A program made the position numbers and the translations under genes. A stretch of 64,000 nucleotides of DNA from Pseudomonas sp. TNT3. Lineage in GTDB: Bacteria > Pseudomonadota > Gammaproteobacteria > Pseudomonadales > Pseudomonadaceae. Position 1 is the stretch's first letter. Each line of letters starts with the position of its first letter. The stretch is taken from assembly GCF_010095445.2 (NCBI RefSeq), contig NZ_WFGV02000004.1, positions 62,001 to 126,000 of the forward strand, written 5' to 3'. Shown here piece after piece: positions 35,975 through 43,877 of the stretch. The notes under the pieces were generated by a model that saw only the letters and a program-made list of their open reading frames with translations, was not told the DNA's origin and did not search any database.

Positions 35975-36471
35975 GGTTTGCGTGTGACGGTATAGCGGCC
36001 ACTGTCCTCGGCCGCATGGGCTGACCTGGATTGCTGTTGCAAAAAATCCCACCCAAGGCAGGCCAACGCCAGTGAACGTGGCACCGTCTCTCGTCCGCTG
36101 CTGTAGCGACTGATACTTCGAGCACTGATTCCAAGTGCCTCTGCCGCCTGATTGAGAGACAGCCCGGTGCGAGCACGCCAGTCGATGAAGATGCGGGTAT
36201 TTTCGTCCGAGGCGTTTTGCGCCAGCGCATCCAGATACAACGTGTCTGCGCCAATCTGTATATCCGGTTCAGGCCACTCGACGCTCCAGCCATCATCGCC
36301 CAGCATCGCACCCTCAAAAGCAGTTCCCTGCAGCGGTCGCAATCCTGGATAGGTCTGAACATCGTGGCTCAAGTCGAGGCTCATTTGCTGACCATCGATA
36401 AATTTCAGTAGAAGGCGGTGATCCGGCAAGACCTTCACTGAAATCAAGCGCGGTCGTTTCATGGGTAACAT
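35971..36471 (-). CDS. DUF2442 protein with XRE-like HTH (putative antitoxin)
   Basis: 166 residues from the ATG at 36471, which has GGAGG 10 bases upstream; an ATG at 36462 that overlaps the DUF4160 stop (ATGA) is an alternative. Residues 1-80 fit DUF2442 (ISVKVLPDHRLLLKFIDGQQ); about 105-140 form a helix-turn-helix (LSLNQAAEALGISARSISRY). DUF4160/DUF2442 pairs have been predicted computationally as type II toxin-antitoxin modules; the HTH would be the DNA-binding antitoxin part. A perfect palindrome at the operon start is a likely target. Confidence 0.78.
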   Translation of the reverse strand: MLPMKRPRLISVKVLPDHRLLLKFIDGQQMSLDLSHDVQTYPGLRPLQGTAFEGAMLGDDGWSVEWPEPDIQIGADTLYLDALAQNASDENTRIFIDWRARTGLSLNQAAEALGISARSISRYSSGRETVPRSLALACLGWDFLQQQSRSAHAAEDSGRYTVTRKP

Positions 36472-36689
36472 CGTTTCCAATCCTCCAGCAGTTGCACTTG
36501 ATGGTCTCTGACCCACGCTAATGCTTCATTAATAATCAGAGGCGGCGCCTTGCCTGCCATCACTTTGACGGTTTCCAGACTGACCATGACGTCAATCCCG
36601 CCACCCGTCAGATGCACATGGGGCGGTGGATGGTCCTTCTCACGCAGTTGAATACGATACGTATTGCGAAATCGGTATTTGGTAGACAT
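36459..36689 (-). CDS. DUF4160 protein (putative toxin partner)
   Basis: 76 residues from the ATG at 36689 (MSTKYRFRNTYRIQLREKDH). A TTG at 36725 is in frame but lies inside the palindrome. PPPHVHLTGGGIDVMVSLET carries the PHVHV-type motif of DUF4160. The first gene of a two-gene operon, overlapping the DUF2442 gene. Toxicity is inferred only from family context. The start is uncertain because no good Shine-Dalgarno precedes it. Confidence 0.75.
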   Translation of the reverse strand: MSTKYRFRNTYRIQLREKDHPPPHVHLTGGGIDVMVSLETVKVMAGKAPPLIINEALAWVRDHQVQLLEDWKRCYP

Positions 36690-36697
36690 GTCCAAAA

Positions 36698-36722
36698 AGC
36701 TATCGCCAAAATGGCGATAGCT
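36698..36722. promoter_or_regulatory. Perfect 11-bp-arm palindrome at the start of the DUF4160/DUF2442 operon
   Basis: AGCTATCGCCA (36698-36708), three bases, TGGCGATAGCT (36712-36722). It ends 8 bases before the DUF4160 ATG. It could be an autoregulatory operator, or in the mRNA a hairpin that hides the ribosome-binding site. TTGACT motifs lie just upstream. Confidence 0.75.
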
Positions 36723-36895
36723 CAATACTGGCCAGTCAACAAAACCAAGTCAAGAAGTGACGCGCCATTCAGAGACTGAATAAGCCGTCTGCGTTCACAG
36801 TCGACTGGCCTGCGAGTTATAGTCGGGCATCACAATGAATTAGCCCGCCCCGCCCTGCATCGTCCAGGTCGGCGTCACCGTTCGAGGATTACCCG

Positions 36896-37741
36896 ATGAA
36901 GTTCGAAGGCACCCAGGCCTATGTCGCCACCGATGACCTGAAGCTGGCGGTCAACGCTGCCATCACCCTGGAGCGGCCACTGCTGGTCAAGGGCGAGCCA
37001 GGCACCGGCAAGACCATGCTCGCCGAGCAACTGGCCGAATCCTTTGGCGCCAAGCTGATCACCTGGCACATCAAGTCCACCACCAAGGCCCATCAGGGCC
37101 TGTACGAGTATGACGCGGTCAGCCGCCTGCGCGACTCGCAACTGGGCACGGACAAGGTCCACGACGTTCGCAATTACCTGAAAAAGGGCAAGCTGTGGGA
37201 GGCGTTCGAGTCCGACGAGCGGGTGATCCTGCTGATCGATGAAATCGACAAGGCCGATATCGAGTTCCCGAACGACCTGCTGCAAGAACTCGACAAGATG
37301 GAGTTCTACGTTTACGAGATCGACGAGACCATCAAGGCCAAGAAACGCCCGATCATCATCATTACTTCCAACAACGAGAAAGAGCTGCCGGACGCTTTCC
37401 TGCGCCGTTGCTTCTTCCATTACATCGCCTTCCCGGATCGCACTACGCTGCAGAAAATCGTCGACGTCCACTACCCGGACATCAAGAAAGACCTGGTCAG
37501 CGAAGCGCTGGACGTGTTCTTCGACGTGCGCAAAGTGCCGGGTCTGAAAAAGAAGCCATCGACCTCCGAACTGGTGGATTGGCTGAAGCTGCTGATGGCC
37601 GACAACATTGGCGAAGCGGTGCTGCGTGAACGAGATCCGACCAAGGCCATTCCGCCCCTGGCCGGCGCTTTGGTGAAGAACGAACAGGACGTGCAATTGC
37701 TTGAGCGCCTGGCGTTCATGAGCCGTCGCGGCACTCGATAA
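36896..37741 (+). CDS. MoxR-family AAA+ ATPase
   Basis: 281 residues with Walker A GEPGTGKT (33-40), Walker B VILLIDEIDKAD (about 110-121), a sensor 1 Asn in ITSNNEKELPDAFLRR and the Arg finger in the same segment. MoxR ATPases act as chaperones that mature or load metal cofactors on partner complexes, usually with a VWA-domain protein. The VWA gene follows 11 bases after the stop, so the two form one operon. The client is unknown. The gap 36723-36895 must hold two divergent promoters. Confidence 0.9.
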   Translation: MKFEGTQAYVATDDLKLAVNAAITLERPLLVKGEPGTGKTMLAEQLAESFGAKLITWHIKSTTKAHQGLYEYDAVSRLRDSQLGTDKVHDVRNYLKKGKLWEAFESDERVILLIDEIDKADIEFPNDLLQELDKMEFYVYEIDETIKAKKRPIIIITSNNEKELPDAFLRRCFFHYIAFPDRTTLQKIVDVHYPDIKKDLVSEALDVFFDVRKVPGLKKKPSTSELVDWLKLLMADNIGEAVLRERDPTKAIPPLAGALVKNEQDVQLLERLAFMSRRGTR

Positions 37742-37752
37742 GGGCCCACGCC

Positions 37753-38931
37753 ATGCTGCTCAACCTGTTCAATGAAATGCGTGCTGCCAAGGTTCCGGTC
37801 TCGGTGCGTGAGCTGCTGGACCTGATCAACGCGCTGAAACAGCGCGTGACCTTCGCCGATATGGACGAGTTCTATTACCTGTCCCGGGCGATTCTGGTGA
37901 AGGACGAAAAGCATTTCGACAAGTTTGACCGAGCGTTCGGTGCTTATTTCAATGGCCTGGAAAAGCTCGATGACCACCTTCAGGCGTTGATTCCTGAAGA
38001 CTGGTTGCGCAAGGAATTCGAGCGCTCCCTGACCGACGAAGAGCGGGCCGCGATCCAGTCCCTGGGCGGTCTGGACAAACTCATCGAAGAATTCAAGAAG
38101 CGCCTGGAAGAACAGAAGGAACGCCATGCCGGTGGCAACAAGTGGATCGGCACTGGCGGTACCAGCCCGTTCGGTTCCGGTGGCTTCAACCCGGAGGGCA
38201 TTCGGGTAGGCGATGCCGGTAAACGTCAGGGCAAGGCGGTCAAGGTCTGGGATCAGCGCGAGTACAAAAACCTTGATGACTCGGTCGAGCTGGGCACGCG
38301 CAACATCAAGGTCGCGCTGCGACGCCTGCGCAAATTCGCCCGCCAGGGTGCGGCGGAGGAACTGGACATCGATGGCACCATCGACCACACCGCGCGTGAT
38401 GCGGGCCTGCTGAACATCCAGATGCGTCCGGAGCGGCGCAACACCGTGAAGCTGTTGTTGCTGTTTGACATCGGCGGCTCGATGGACGCCCATGTGAAAA
38501 TCTGCGAGGAGTTGTTCTCGGCTTGCAAGACCGAGTTCAAACACCTGGAGTACTTCTACTTCCACAACTTCATTTATGAGTCGGTGTGGAAGAACAACAT
38601 GCGCCGCACTTCCGAGCGCACGTCGACCCAGGACTTGCTGCACAAGTACGGTGCCGACTACAAAGTGATCTTCATCGGTGATGCCGCCATGGCGCCGTAT
38701 GAAATCACTCAGGCCGGCGGCAGCGTCGAACACTGGAACGAAGAAGCCGGTTACGTGTGGATGCAGCGGTTCATGGAGAAGTACAAGAAAGTCATCTGGA
38801 TCAATCCTTACCCGAAAGACACGTGGGGCTATACCTCATCGACCAACATCGTGAGGGACTTGATCGATGATCAGATGTACCCGCTGACGTTGCGGGGGTT
38901 GGAGGAAGGGATGCGGTACCTGTCCAAATAA
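37753..38931 (+). CDS. VWA domain (CoxE-like) protein
   Basis: 392 residues. A charged N-terminal region, a Gly-rich linker (about 127-155), then a von Willebrand A domain with MIDAS motif DIGGS (Asp239, Gly241, Ser243). It pairs with the MoxR ATPase upstream. Such MoxR/VWA pairs are common in pseudomonads as a conserved two-gene operon of unclear client. Confidence 0.9.
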   Translation: MLLNLFNEMRAAKVPVSVRELLDLINALKQRVTFADMDEFYYLSRAILVKDEKHFDKFDRAFGAYFNGLEKLDDHLQALIPEDWLRKEFERSLTDEERAAIQSLGGLDKLIEEFKKRLEEQKERHAGGNKWIGTGGTSPFGSGGFNPEGIRVGDAGKRQGKAVKVWDQREYKNLDDSVELGTRNIKVALRRLRKFARQGAAEELDIDGTIDHTARDAGLLNIQMRPERRNTVKLLLLFDIGGSMDAHVKICEELFSACKTEFKHLEYFYFHNFIYESVWKNNMRRTSERTSTQDLLHKYGADYKVIFIGDAAMAPYEITQAGGSVEHWNEEAGYVWMQRFMEKYKKVIWINPYPKDTWGYTSSTNIVRDLIDDQMYPLTLRGLEEGMRYLSK

Positions 38932-38934
38932 CAT

Positions 38935-38964
38935 TGTGGCGAGGGAGCTTGCTCCCTCGCCACA
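38935..38964. repeat. Collapsed REP palindrome 3' of the VWA gene
   Basis: TGTGGCGAGGGAGC, two bases, GCTCCCTCGCCACA: a perfect 14-bp stem. It fills the 34-bp gap between the convergent VWA and pxpC genes and may terminate both, although no T-run follows. Confidence 0.85.
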
Positions 38965-38965
38965 G

Positions 38966-39883
38966 TTAAAACCGTTTCAGATACTCGATCTGCTCCCGAT
39001 GCGCCACTTCCTGCACCACCGGCCTTAACCGCACCTTCGCCCCCGGCAAACACTGAGCCAAATGCGCCAACGCCAACGGCGTCAACGCGCCCAGTCGTGG
39101 ATACCCGCCAATGGTCTGCCGATCATTGAGCAGCACAATCGGCTGACCATCCGGCGGCACCTGAACGGCACCGAGCGGGATGCCTTCGGAGATCATCGGC
39201 TTGCCCTGATACTCCAGCGCCGTTCCCAGCAAACGAATGCCCATCCGGTCGGCGCGGCTGTCCAGGGTCCAGGCATTGTTGAACGCGTCGAACGAACTCT
39301 GCCCGCTGAACGCGCCTATCTGCGCACCCAGTACCAGGTCCAACGGCCGGTTCTCGTTGAAGTCCGGTCGATGTGTCGACGGCAACTCTCGCAGCAACAA
39401 CAGCGAGCTCCCCCGATAACTCAACTGCGCGTCCTTGGCCAGCGCCCGACCCATTGCGTCCGGCCCACCCAGCGCCTCTCGAACCACAGTTGAACTGCTG
39501 CCCAATACCTTCGGCGCATCAAACCCACCGGGTGCCGCCAAGTAAGCCCGAGCCCCAAGCAGCGGCTGAGTCAGTTGCAAGCGCTGACCTTTGTTCAGCC
39601 TGAAACTGCGCCATGGTGCCAGCGCCTCGCCATCCACGTGGGCGCCGAGGTCCGCTCCCGCCAGCGCCAGCACGCAATCCTCTTGCGCGACCACGGTAAA
39701 CCCGCCAAGGGTGATTTCAATCACCGGGGCATCCAGCTCATTGCCCAGCAGCCAGTTCGCCCACGACATTGAACGCCAATCCAGCGCCCCGCCCTGTGTC
39801 ACACCCAGATGCCGCACGCCGAACCGACCCGCGTCCTGCAACAGGCACAACGGTGTGCTTGCTTCTATCGTTAGACGGCTCAT
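38966..39883 (-). CDS. pxpC: 5-oxoprolinase subunit C (biotin-dependent carboxyltransferase/KipA family)
   Basis: 305 residues; the opening LCLLQDAGRFGVRHLGVTQGGALDWRS is the PxpC/KipA signature, and GVQVPPDGQPIVLLNDRQTIGGYPRLG-type sequence lies near residues 240-270. With PxpA and PxpB it cleaves 5-oxoproline to glutamate using ATP. Its ATG overlaps the pxpB stop by 4 bases. Confidence 0.9.
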   Translation of the reverse strand: MSRLTIEASTPLCLLQDAGRFGVRHLGVTQGGALDWRSMSWANWLLGNELDAPVIEITLGGFTVVAQEDCVLALAGADLGAHVDGEALAPWRSFRLNKGQRLQLTQPLLGARAYLAAPGGFDAPKVLGSSSTVVREALGGPDAMGRALAKDAQLSYRGSSLLLLRELPSTHRPDFNENRPLDLVLGAQIGAFSGQSSFDAFNNAWTLDSRADRMGIRLLGTALEYQGKPMISEGIPLGAVQVPPDGQPIVLLNDRQTIGGYPRLGALTPLALAHLAQCLPGAKVRLRPVVQEVAHREQIEYLKRF

Positions 39884-40584
39884 GCCTGTGCCTCCAGTGG
39901 CGTGTCATCGCCACCCAGGTTGAGGAACTCGGCGTGACTGACCGCCTCGAAGCGTACCGTATCGCCTGGTTGCATCAGGCTGTAGCCATCGCGTTCACGG
40001 TCGAACAATTTGGCCGGGGTTCGGCCGATCAGGTTCCAGCCACCGGGCGATACGACCGGGTAAGCCGCGGTCTGCCGCTCGGCGATACCCACGCTGCCGG
40101 CCGCGACTTTTTTGCGTGGCGTATCCAGACGCGGCGCCGCCAGCACTTCCTCGACCAGCCCCATGAAGGCAAATCCCGGCGCGAAGCCCAGGGCGAACAC
40201 TTGATATTCATGCTCGCTGTGACGTCGGATTACATCAGCCACCGCCAACCTGCTGCGTTGCGATAACAGGTTCAACTCCGGGCCGACGCTCAGGTCGTAC
40301 CAGACCGGCAATACATGACAGGTGCCGCGGGTGCGCGCGTTGGGTGACAGATCGATCAACGCGGCACTGATCAGCTCCCGAGCCTGGGACGGATTCAATG
40401 CGCTGAGGTCGTAATGCACCATCAAGGTTGTGTAGGACGGCACCAGGTCGATCAGATGCCCGGCGAACGCCGTCCGCAGACTTTCACTGGCCGCGAGCAT
40501 CCAGGGCATGTTGGCCTCTGCGATCTCATCGAACAGGCGGACCATCAGGCAATCCAGCGCCACCACTTCCACCCGCAGCTTCAT
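39880..40584 (-). CDS. pxpB: 5-oxoprolinase subunit B (KipI family)
   Basis: 234 residues from the ATG at 40584, which overlaps the pxpA stop (ATGA); the frame is open further upstream inside pxpA. Motifs of the family: [42 protein letters not shown] and [12 protein letters not shown]. It forms the carboxyltransferase-like part with PxpC. Confidence 0.9.
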   Translation of the reverse strand: MKLRVEVVALDCLMVRLFDEIAEANMPWMLAASESLRTAFAGHLIDLVPSYTTLMVHYDLSALNPSQARELISAALIDLSPNARTRGTCHVLPVWYDLSVGPELNLLSQRSRLAVADVIRRHSEHEYQVFALGFAPGFAFMGLVEEVLAAPRLDTPRKKVAAGSVGIAERQTAAYPVVSPGGWNLIGRTPAKLFDRERDGYSLMQPGDTVRFEAVSHAEFLNLGGDDTPLEAQA

Positions 40585-41333
40585 GACGCACGCTGCTGAT
40601 CGAGGGCTTCGCGGATACGTCGCACGGCAGCGACTGAACTGCTGTTGTCGCCATGAACGCAAAGGGTGTTGGCCTGCAAATGCAAGGCACTGCCATCGCT
40701 GGCAGTGAGGTCGCCGCCCCGGGCAATGGTCAGCGCCTGCTCGATGATTTTTTCCGGATCATGGTGCACGGCGCCTGGCTGTTGACGCGAAACAAGCCTG
40801 CCGGCGCTGTCGTAGGCGCGATCGGCGAACGCTTCGAACCACAGCGTGATCCCGTATTCATTGCCAAGCTGCTGCGCGACGCTGTTGTCACGTGTCGCCA
40901 TCAGCATCAGCGGCAACGTCCGGTCATACGCCGCTACCGCCTGCAGCACCGCTCGCAATTGCGCGGGGTTGGCCATCATGTCGTTGTACATCGCGCCGTG
41001 GGGTTTGACGTAGCTCACCCGCCCGCCCTGAGCGCGACAAATGCCATCCAGTGCACCGATCTGGTAAAGCAGGATATCTTGCAGTTCCTCGGCGGTGTAA
41101 GCCATGGAACGCCGACCAAATCCCACCAGGTCCTGATAAGCCGGATGCGCACCGATCAGCACGCCATTGCTCACGGCGAGGCTGACGGTCTTGCGCATGA
41201 TGCTCGGGTCGCCGGCGTGGAAGCCGCAGGCAATGTTGGCGCAATCAATGAAGGGCATGACCTCGGCGTCCATACCCATGGTCCAGTTGCCGAAACTCTC
41301 GCCGATGTCGCAGTTCAATAGCAGGCGGCTCAC
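40581..41333 (-). CDS. pxpA: 5-oxoprolinase subunit A (LamB/YcsF family)
   Basis: 250 residues from the GTG at 41333, chosen because AGGAG lies 8 bases upstream; the in-frame GTG at 41342 is too close to it. [25 protein letters not shown] and HGAMYND are the LamB/YcsF signatures. It is the ring-opening subunit of the ATP-dependent 5-oxoprolinase. Operon order is MFS, pxpA, pxpB, pxpC with 4-base overlaps between the pxp genes. Confidence 0.9.
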   Translation of the reverse strand: MSRLLLNCDIGESFGNWTMGMDAEVMPFIDCANIACGFHAGDPSIMRKTVSLAVSNGVLIGAHPAYQDLVGFGRRSMAYTAEELQDILLYQIGALDGICRAQGGRVSYVKPHGAMYNDMMANPAQLRAVLQAVAAYDRTLPLMLMATRDNSVAQQLGNEYGITLWFEAFADRAYDSAGRLVSRQQPGAVHHDPEKIIEQALTIARGGDLTASDGSALHLQANTLCVHGDNSSSVAAVRRIREALDQQRAS

Positions 41334-41377
41334 GGTGAACACTCCTGTAGGCTTTATTCTTTTCAGATGCAGGCAGA

Positions 41378-42664
41378 TTACTGCGCATCCAATTGCTTGC
41401 CACGTGTTTCCGGCAGACTTAATGCCGCGAGTATGACCACCCCGTAGGACACCGCCGCAAATGCCCCGATGCCTACGCTCAACGGCACCTTCTGGCTAAG
41501 CAAGCCGATCAACAGCGGAAACAATGCCGCCAGCGCCCGGCCGATGTTGTAGCAAAAGCCCTGGCCTGAACCGCGAATCCGTGTCGGAAACAGCTCCGTG
41601 AGAAACGCCCCCATGCCGCTGAAAATCCCCGAGGCAAAAAAGCCCAGCGGGAAGCCCAGCCAGAGCATCACGCCATTACTGACGGGCAACTGGGTGTAGA
41701 GCAGCACAATGGTGAAAGAGCCGACGGCAAACAGAATGAAGTTTTTCTTGCGGCCGAGGATGTCAGTCAAATACGCGCTGATGACATAGCCGACGTAGGA
41801 GCCGACGATCACCATCGCCAGATAACCGCCCGTACCCAGCACGCTCAACCCTCGCTCATTCTTCAGAAAAGTCGGCAACCAGGAGGTGATGGCGTAGTAA
41901 CCGCCGAGTGCGCCCGTGGTCAGCACCGAAGCGCGAATCGTGGTGAACAGGATGCCCGGAGCGAAGATCTCGTAAAACTTCGCCTGATTGCCCGGTACCT
42001 GTTTAGCCTTGGCTTCGCGGTAGATTTCCGGGTCCTTGACCAGCCGCCGGACGAAAATCACGAAGATCGCCGGCACAATCCCCAGGATAAACAACGCGCG
42101 CCAGGCATCTTCCGGCGGCAACACCGAGAACAGCAGCGCATACAGAATCGCCGTCAGCCCCCAACCCAGCGCCCATCCCGATTGCACCATGCCCACCGCT
42201 TTGCCGCGGTCCTTGGCGCGAATCACTTCGCCCATCAACACCGCGCCAGCGGTCCATTCGCCGCCGAAACCGAAGCCCATCAACGTGCGGCTGATCAGCA
42301 GTTGTTCGTAGTTTTGCGCGAAGCCGCAGAGGAAGGTGAAGAACGCGAACCACAGCACCGTCAGCTGCAAGGTGCGAACGCGACCGATGCGATCGGACAG
42401 GATCCCCGCCACCCAGCCGCCAATGGCCGAAGCGATCAAGGTACTGGTGTGAATCAGCCCGGCTTCACCGGTGGTAATGCCCCACATGGCAATCAGGGTG
42501 GGCACCACGAAGCTGAGCATCTGGGTGTCCATGCCGTCCAGGCCATAGCCGATCTTGCAACTCCAGAAGGTGCGACGTTCCTGCTGATTGATGTTGTGAT
42601 ACCAGTCGAAGGGTCCCGGGCGAGCCGTGGCCTTGGGGGTATCGAGCGTGTCGGGCGCACTCAT
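41378..42664 (-). CDS. MFS transporter, likely organic-acid importer of the pxp operon
   Basis: 428 residues, twelve predicted helices. [20 protein letters not shown] in helix 1 and [19 protein letters not shown] in loop 2-3 fit the AAHS/sugar-acid type MFS group. GGAG lies upstream of the ATG. It stands 44 bases before pxpA in the same direction, so 5-oxoproline or a related acid is the plausible substrate; this is inference from context. Confidence 0.85.
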   Translation of the reverse strand: MSAPDTLDTPKATARPGPFDWYHNINQQERRTFWSCKIGYGLDGMDTQMLSFVVPTLIAMWGITTGEAGLIHTSTLIASAIGGWVAGILSDRIGRVRTLQLTVLWFAFFTFLCGFAQNYEQLLISRTLMGFGFGGEWTAGAVLMGEVIRAKDRGKAVGMVQSGWALGWGLTAILYALLFSVLPPEDAWRALFILGIVPAIFVIFVRRLVKDPEIYREAKAKQVPGNQAKFYEIFAPGILFTTIRASVLTTGALGGYYAITSWLPTFLKNERGLSVLGTGGYLAMVIVGSYVGYVISAYLTDILGRKKNFILFAVGSFTIVLLYTQLPVSNGVMLWLGFPLGFFASGIFSGMGAFLTELFPTRIRGSGQGFCYNIGRALAALFPLLIGLLSQKVPLSVGIGAFAAVSYGVVILAALSLPETRGKQLDAQ

Positions 42665-42837
42665 GGCGAATCTCCGCGCAAATTTTATTGGTATTGTTCT
42701 GAGCCCCGACGACGCCTATCGTGGGAACCGGATGCGTCGATTTTTGGACGCCCGCCCCTACTGCGTCCAACTAATAAAAACCCGCCTTAGGCATAAGAAA
42801 AATTTATCCCCCCGGTTTAAGCCTGCGAGTTGATTCC
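42665..42837. promoter_or_regulatory. Divergent promoter region of the pxp operon and its LysR gene
   Basis: A 173-bp AT-richer stretch. It holds CTTAGGCATAAG (42786-42797), a short dyad near the LysR start, and an inverted pair TTTTATTGG / CTAATAAAA about 80 bases apart. These are candidate LysR sites; none has the clear support of the boxes at 26.7 kb. Confidence 0.4.
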
Positions 42838-43767
42838 ATGAACTTGAAGTTTCTTGAGACCTTTGTCTGGGTTGCCCGACTCAAGAGTTTCCGCCTGACG
42901 GCAGACAAGCTGTTCACCACTCAAGCATCGATTTCCAGCCGGATCGCGGTGCTCGAAACCGAGCTTGGCGTGAAACTGTTTCTGCGCGATTCTCGCGGCG
43001 TCAGCCTGACGCCCGAAGGCCTGAAAGTGCTCGAATACGCCGAGCAGATGATGGACACCATGCAGGCGCTCAAGCACTCGATCGAGACCCGCTCCTGCAA
43101 AGTCGGACGGATCCGCATCGGCGTGATGGACACGGTGATTCACACCTGGCTCAGCCCGTTGGTGGCGCAGATGACGGACCACTATCCGCTGGTGGAAATC
43201 GAGTTGGTGGCCGATACCTCGCTCAACCTCTGCGATCAGCTGCAAAAAGGCTTTCTCGACGTGATCCTGCAAACCGACCTGCTGCGCCAGGAAAGCGTGC
43301 GCAGCCTGGAGCTGGCCAGTCATCCCATTGGCTGGATCGCGGCCAGCAACTCCCTCTACAACCGGGAGTATTCGGGCATCACCGACCTCGCGCGAGAACG
43401 GATCATCACCTACTCGAAAAACTCCCACCCGCATCAGGACATTTTGAGCCTGATGCAAGCGAATGGAGTGATGGCACCGCGGCTGAACTGCGTGAATTCG
43501 GTGTCCGCCATCACCCGCTTGCTGCGGGATGGCTTTGGTATCGGTGCATTGCCGCCGGTGCTGGTCGCCGAGGAATTGGCGCGGGGTGAACTGACGCTGT
43601 TGAATATTGATCAACGGCCACCGAACTTGCAGGTGGTGGTGTCGTGGCGGGTGGGCGTGGAATGGGTCGAGGAGATTGTGGCGTTGTGTCAGCAGGTGCT
43701 GGTGGAGTACGCGCAGAAGGTGGGTGAAGGGTATGTCAGCTTGAGCAAACCGTTACCAAACGTATGA
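42838..43767 (+). CDS. LysR-family regulator divergent from the pxp operon
   Basis: 309 residues, HTH at residues 2-58 (NLKFLETFVWVARLKSFRLT, FTTQASISSRIAVLETELGV) and effector domain from about 90. Divergent from the MFS-pxpABC operon, so its most likely target is that operon. It lies 110 bases upstream of the siderophore synthetase gene in the same direction. Confidence 0.9.
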   Translation: MNLKFLETFVWVARLKSFRLTADKLFTTQASISSRIAVLETELGVKLFLRDSRGVSLTPEGLKVLEYAEQMMDTMQALKHSIETRSCKVGRIRIGVMDTVIHTWLSPLVAQMTDHYPLVEIELVADTSLNLCDQLQKGFLDVILQTDLLRQESVRSLELASHPIGWIAASNSLYNREYSGITDLARERIITYSKNSHPHQDILSLMQANGVMAPRLNCVNSVSAITRLLRDGFGIGALPPVLVAEELARGELTLLNIDQRPPNLQVVVSWRVGVEWVEEIVALCQQVLVEYAQKVGEGYVSLSKPLPNV

Positions 43768-43785
43768 ACAGGAAGCCTCCTACAC

Positions 43786-43804
43786 GATAATAGGAATCGT
43801 CTTC
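43786..43804 (+). promoter_or_regulatory. Weak candidate Fur box before the siderophore locus
   Basis: GATAATAGGAATCGTCTTC matches 13 of 19 positions of the Fur consensus by eye. It lies 73 bases upstream of the siderophore synthetase ATG in an AT-rich stretch that also has AAAATAATACT near 43821. Not decisive. Confidence 0.3.
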
Positions 43805-43877
43805 ATTACCATTGTTTTCGAAAATAATACTCTTTGCGCGCTTTCAGCTAACGACTGTCGACAAGGAGTCGAACTCA

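Noticed and set aside
37471..38733. A 420-codon open frame antisense to the MoxR and VWA genes
   Set aside because: It crosses two convincing genes and has no domain.
43786..43840. A confident Fur box before the NIS locus
   Set aside because: The best match is only 13 of 19 positions by eye, so it is listed as a weak candidate and not used as evidence for iron control.
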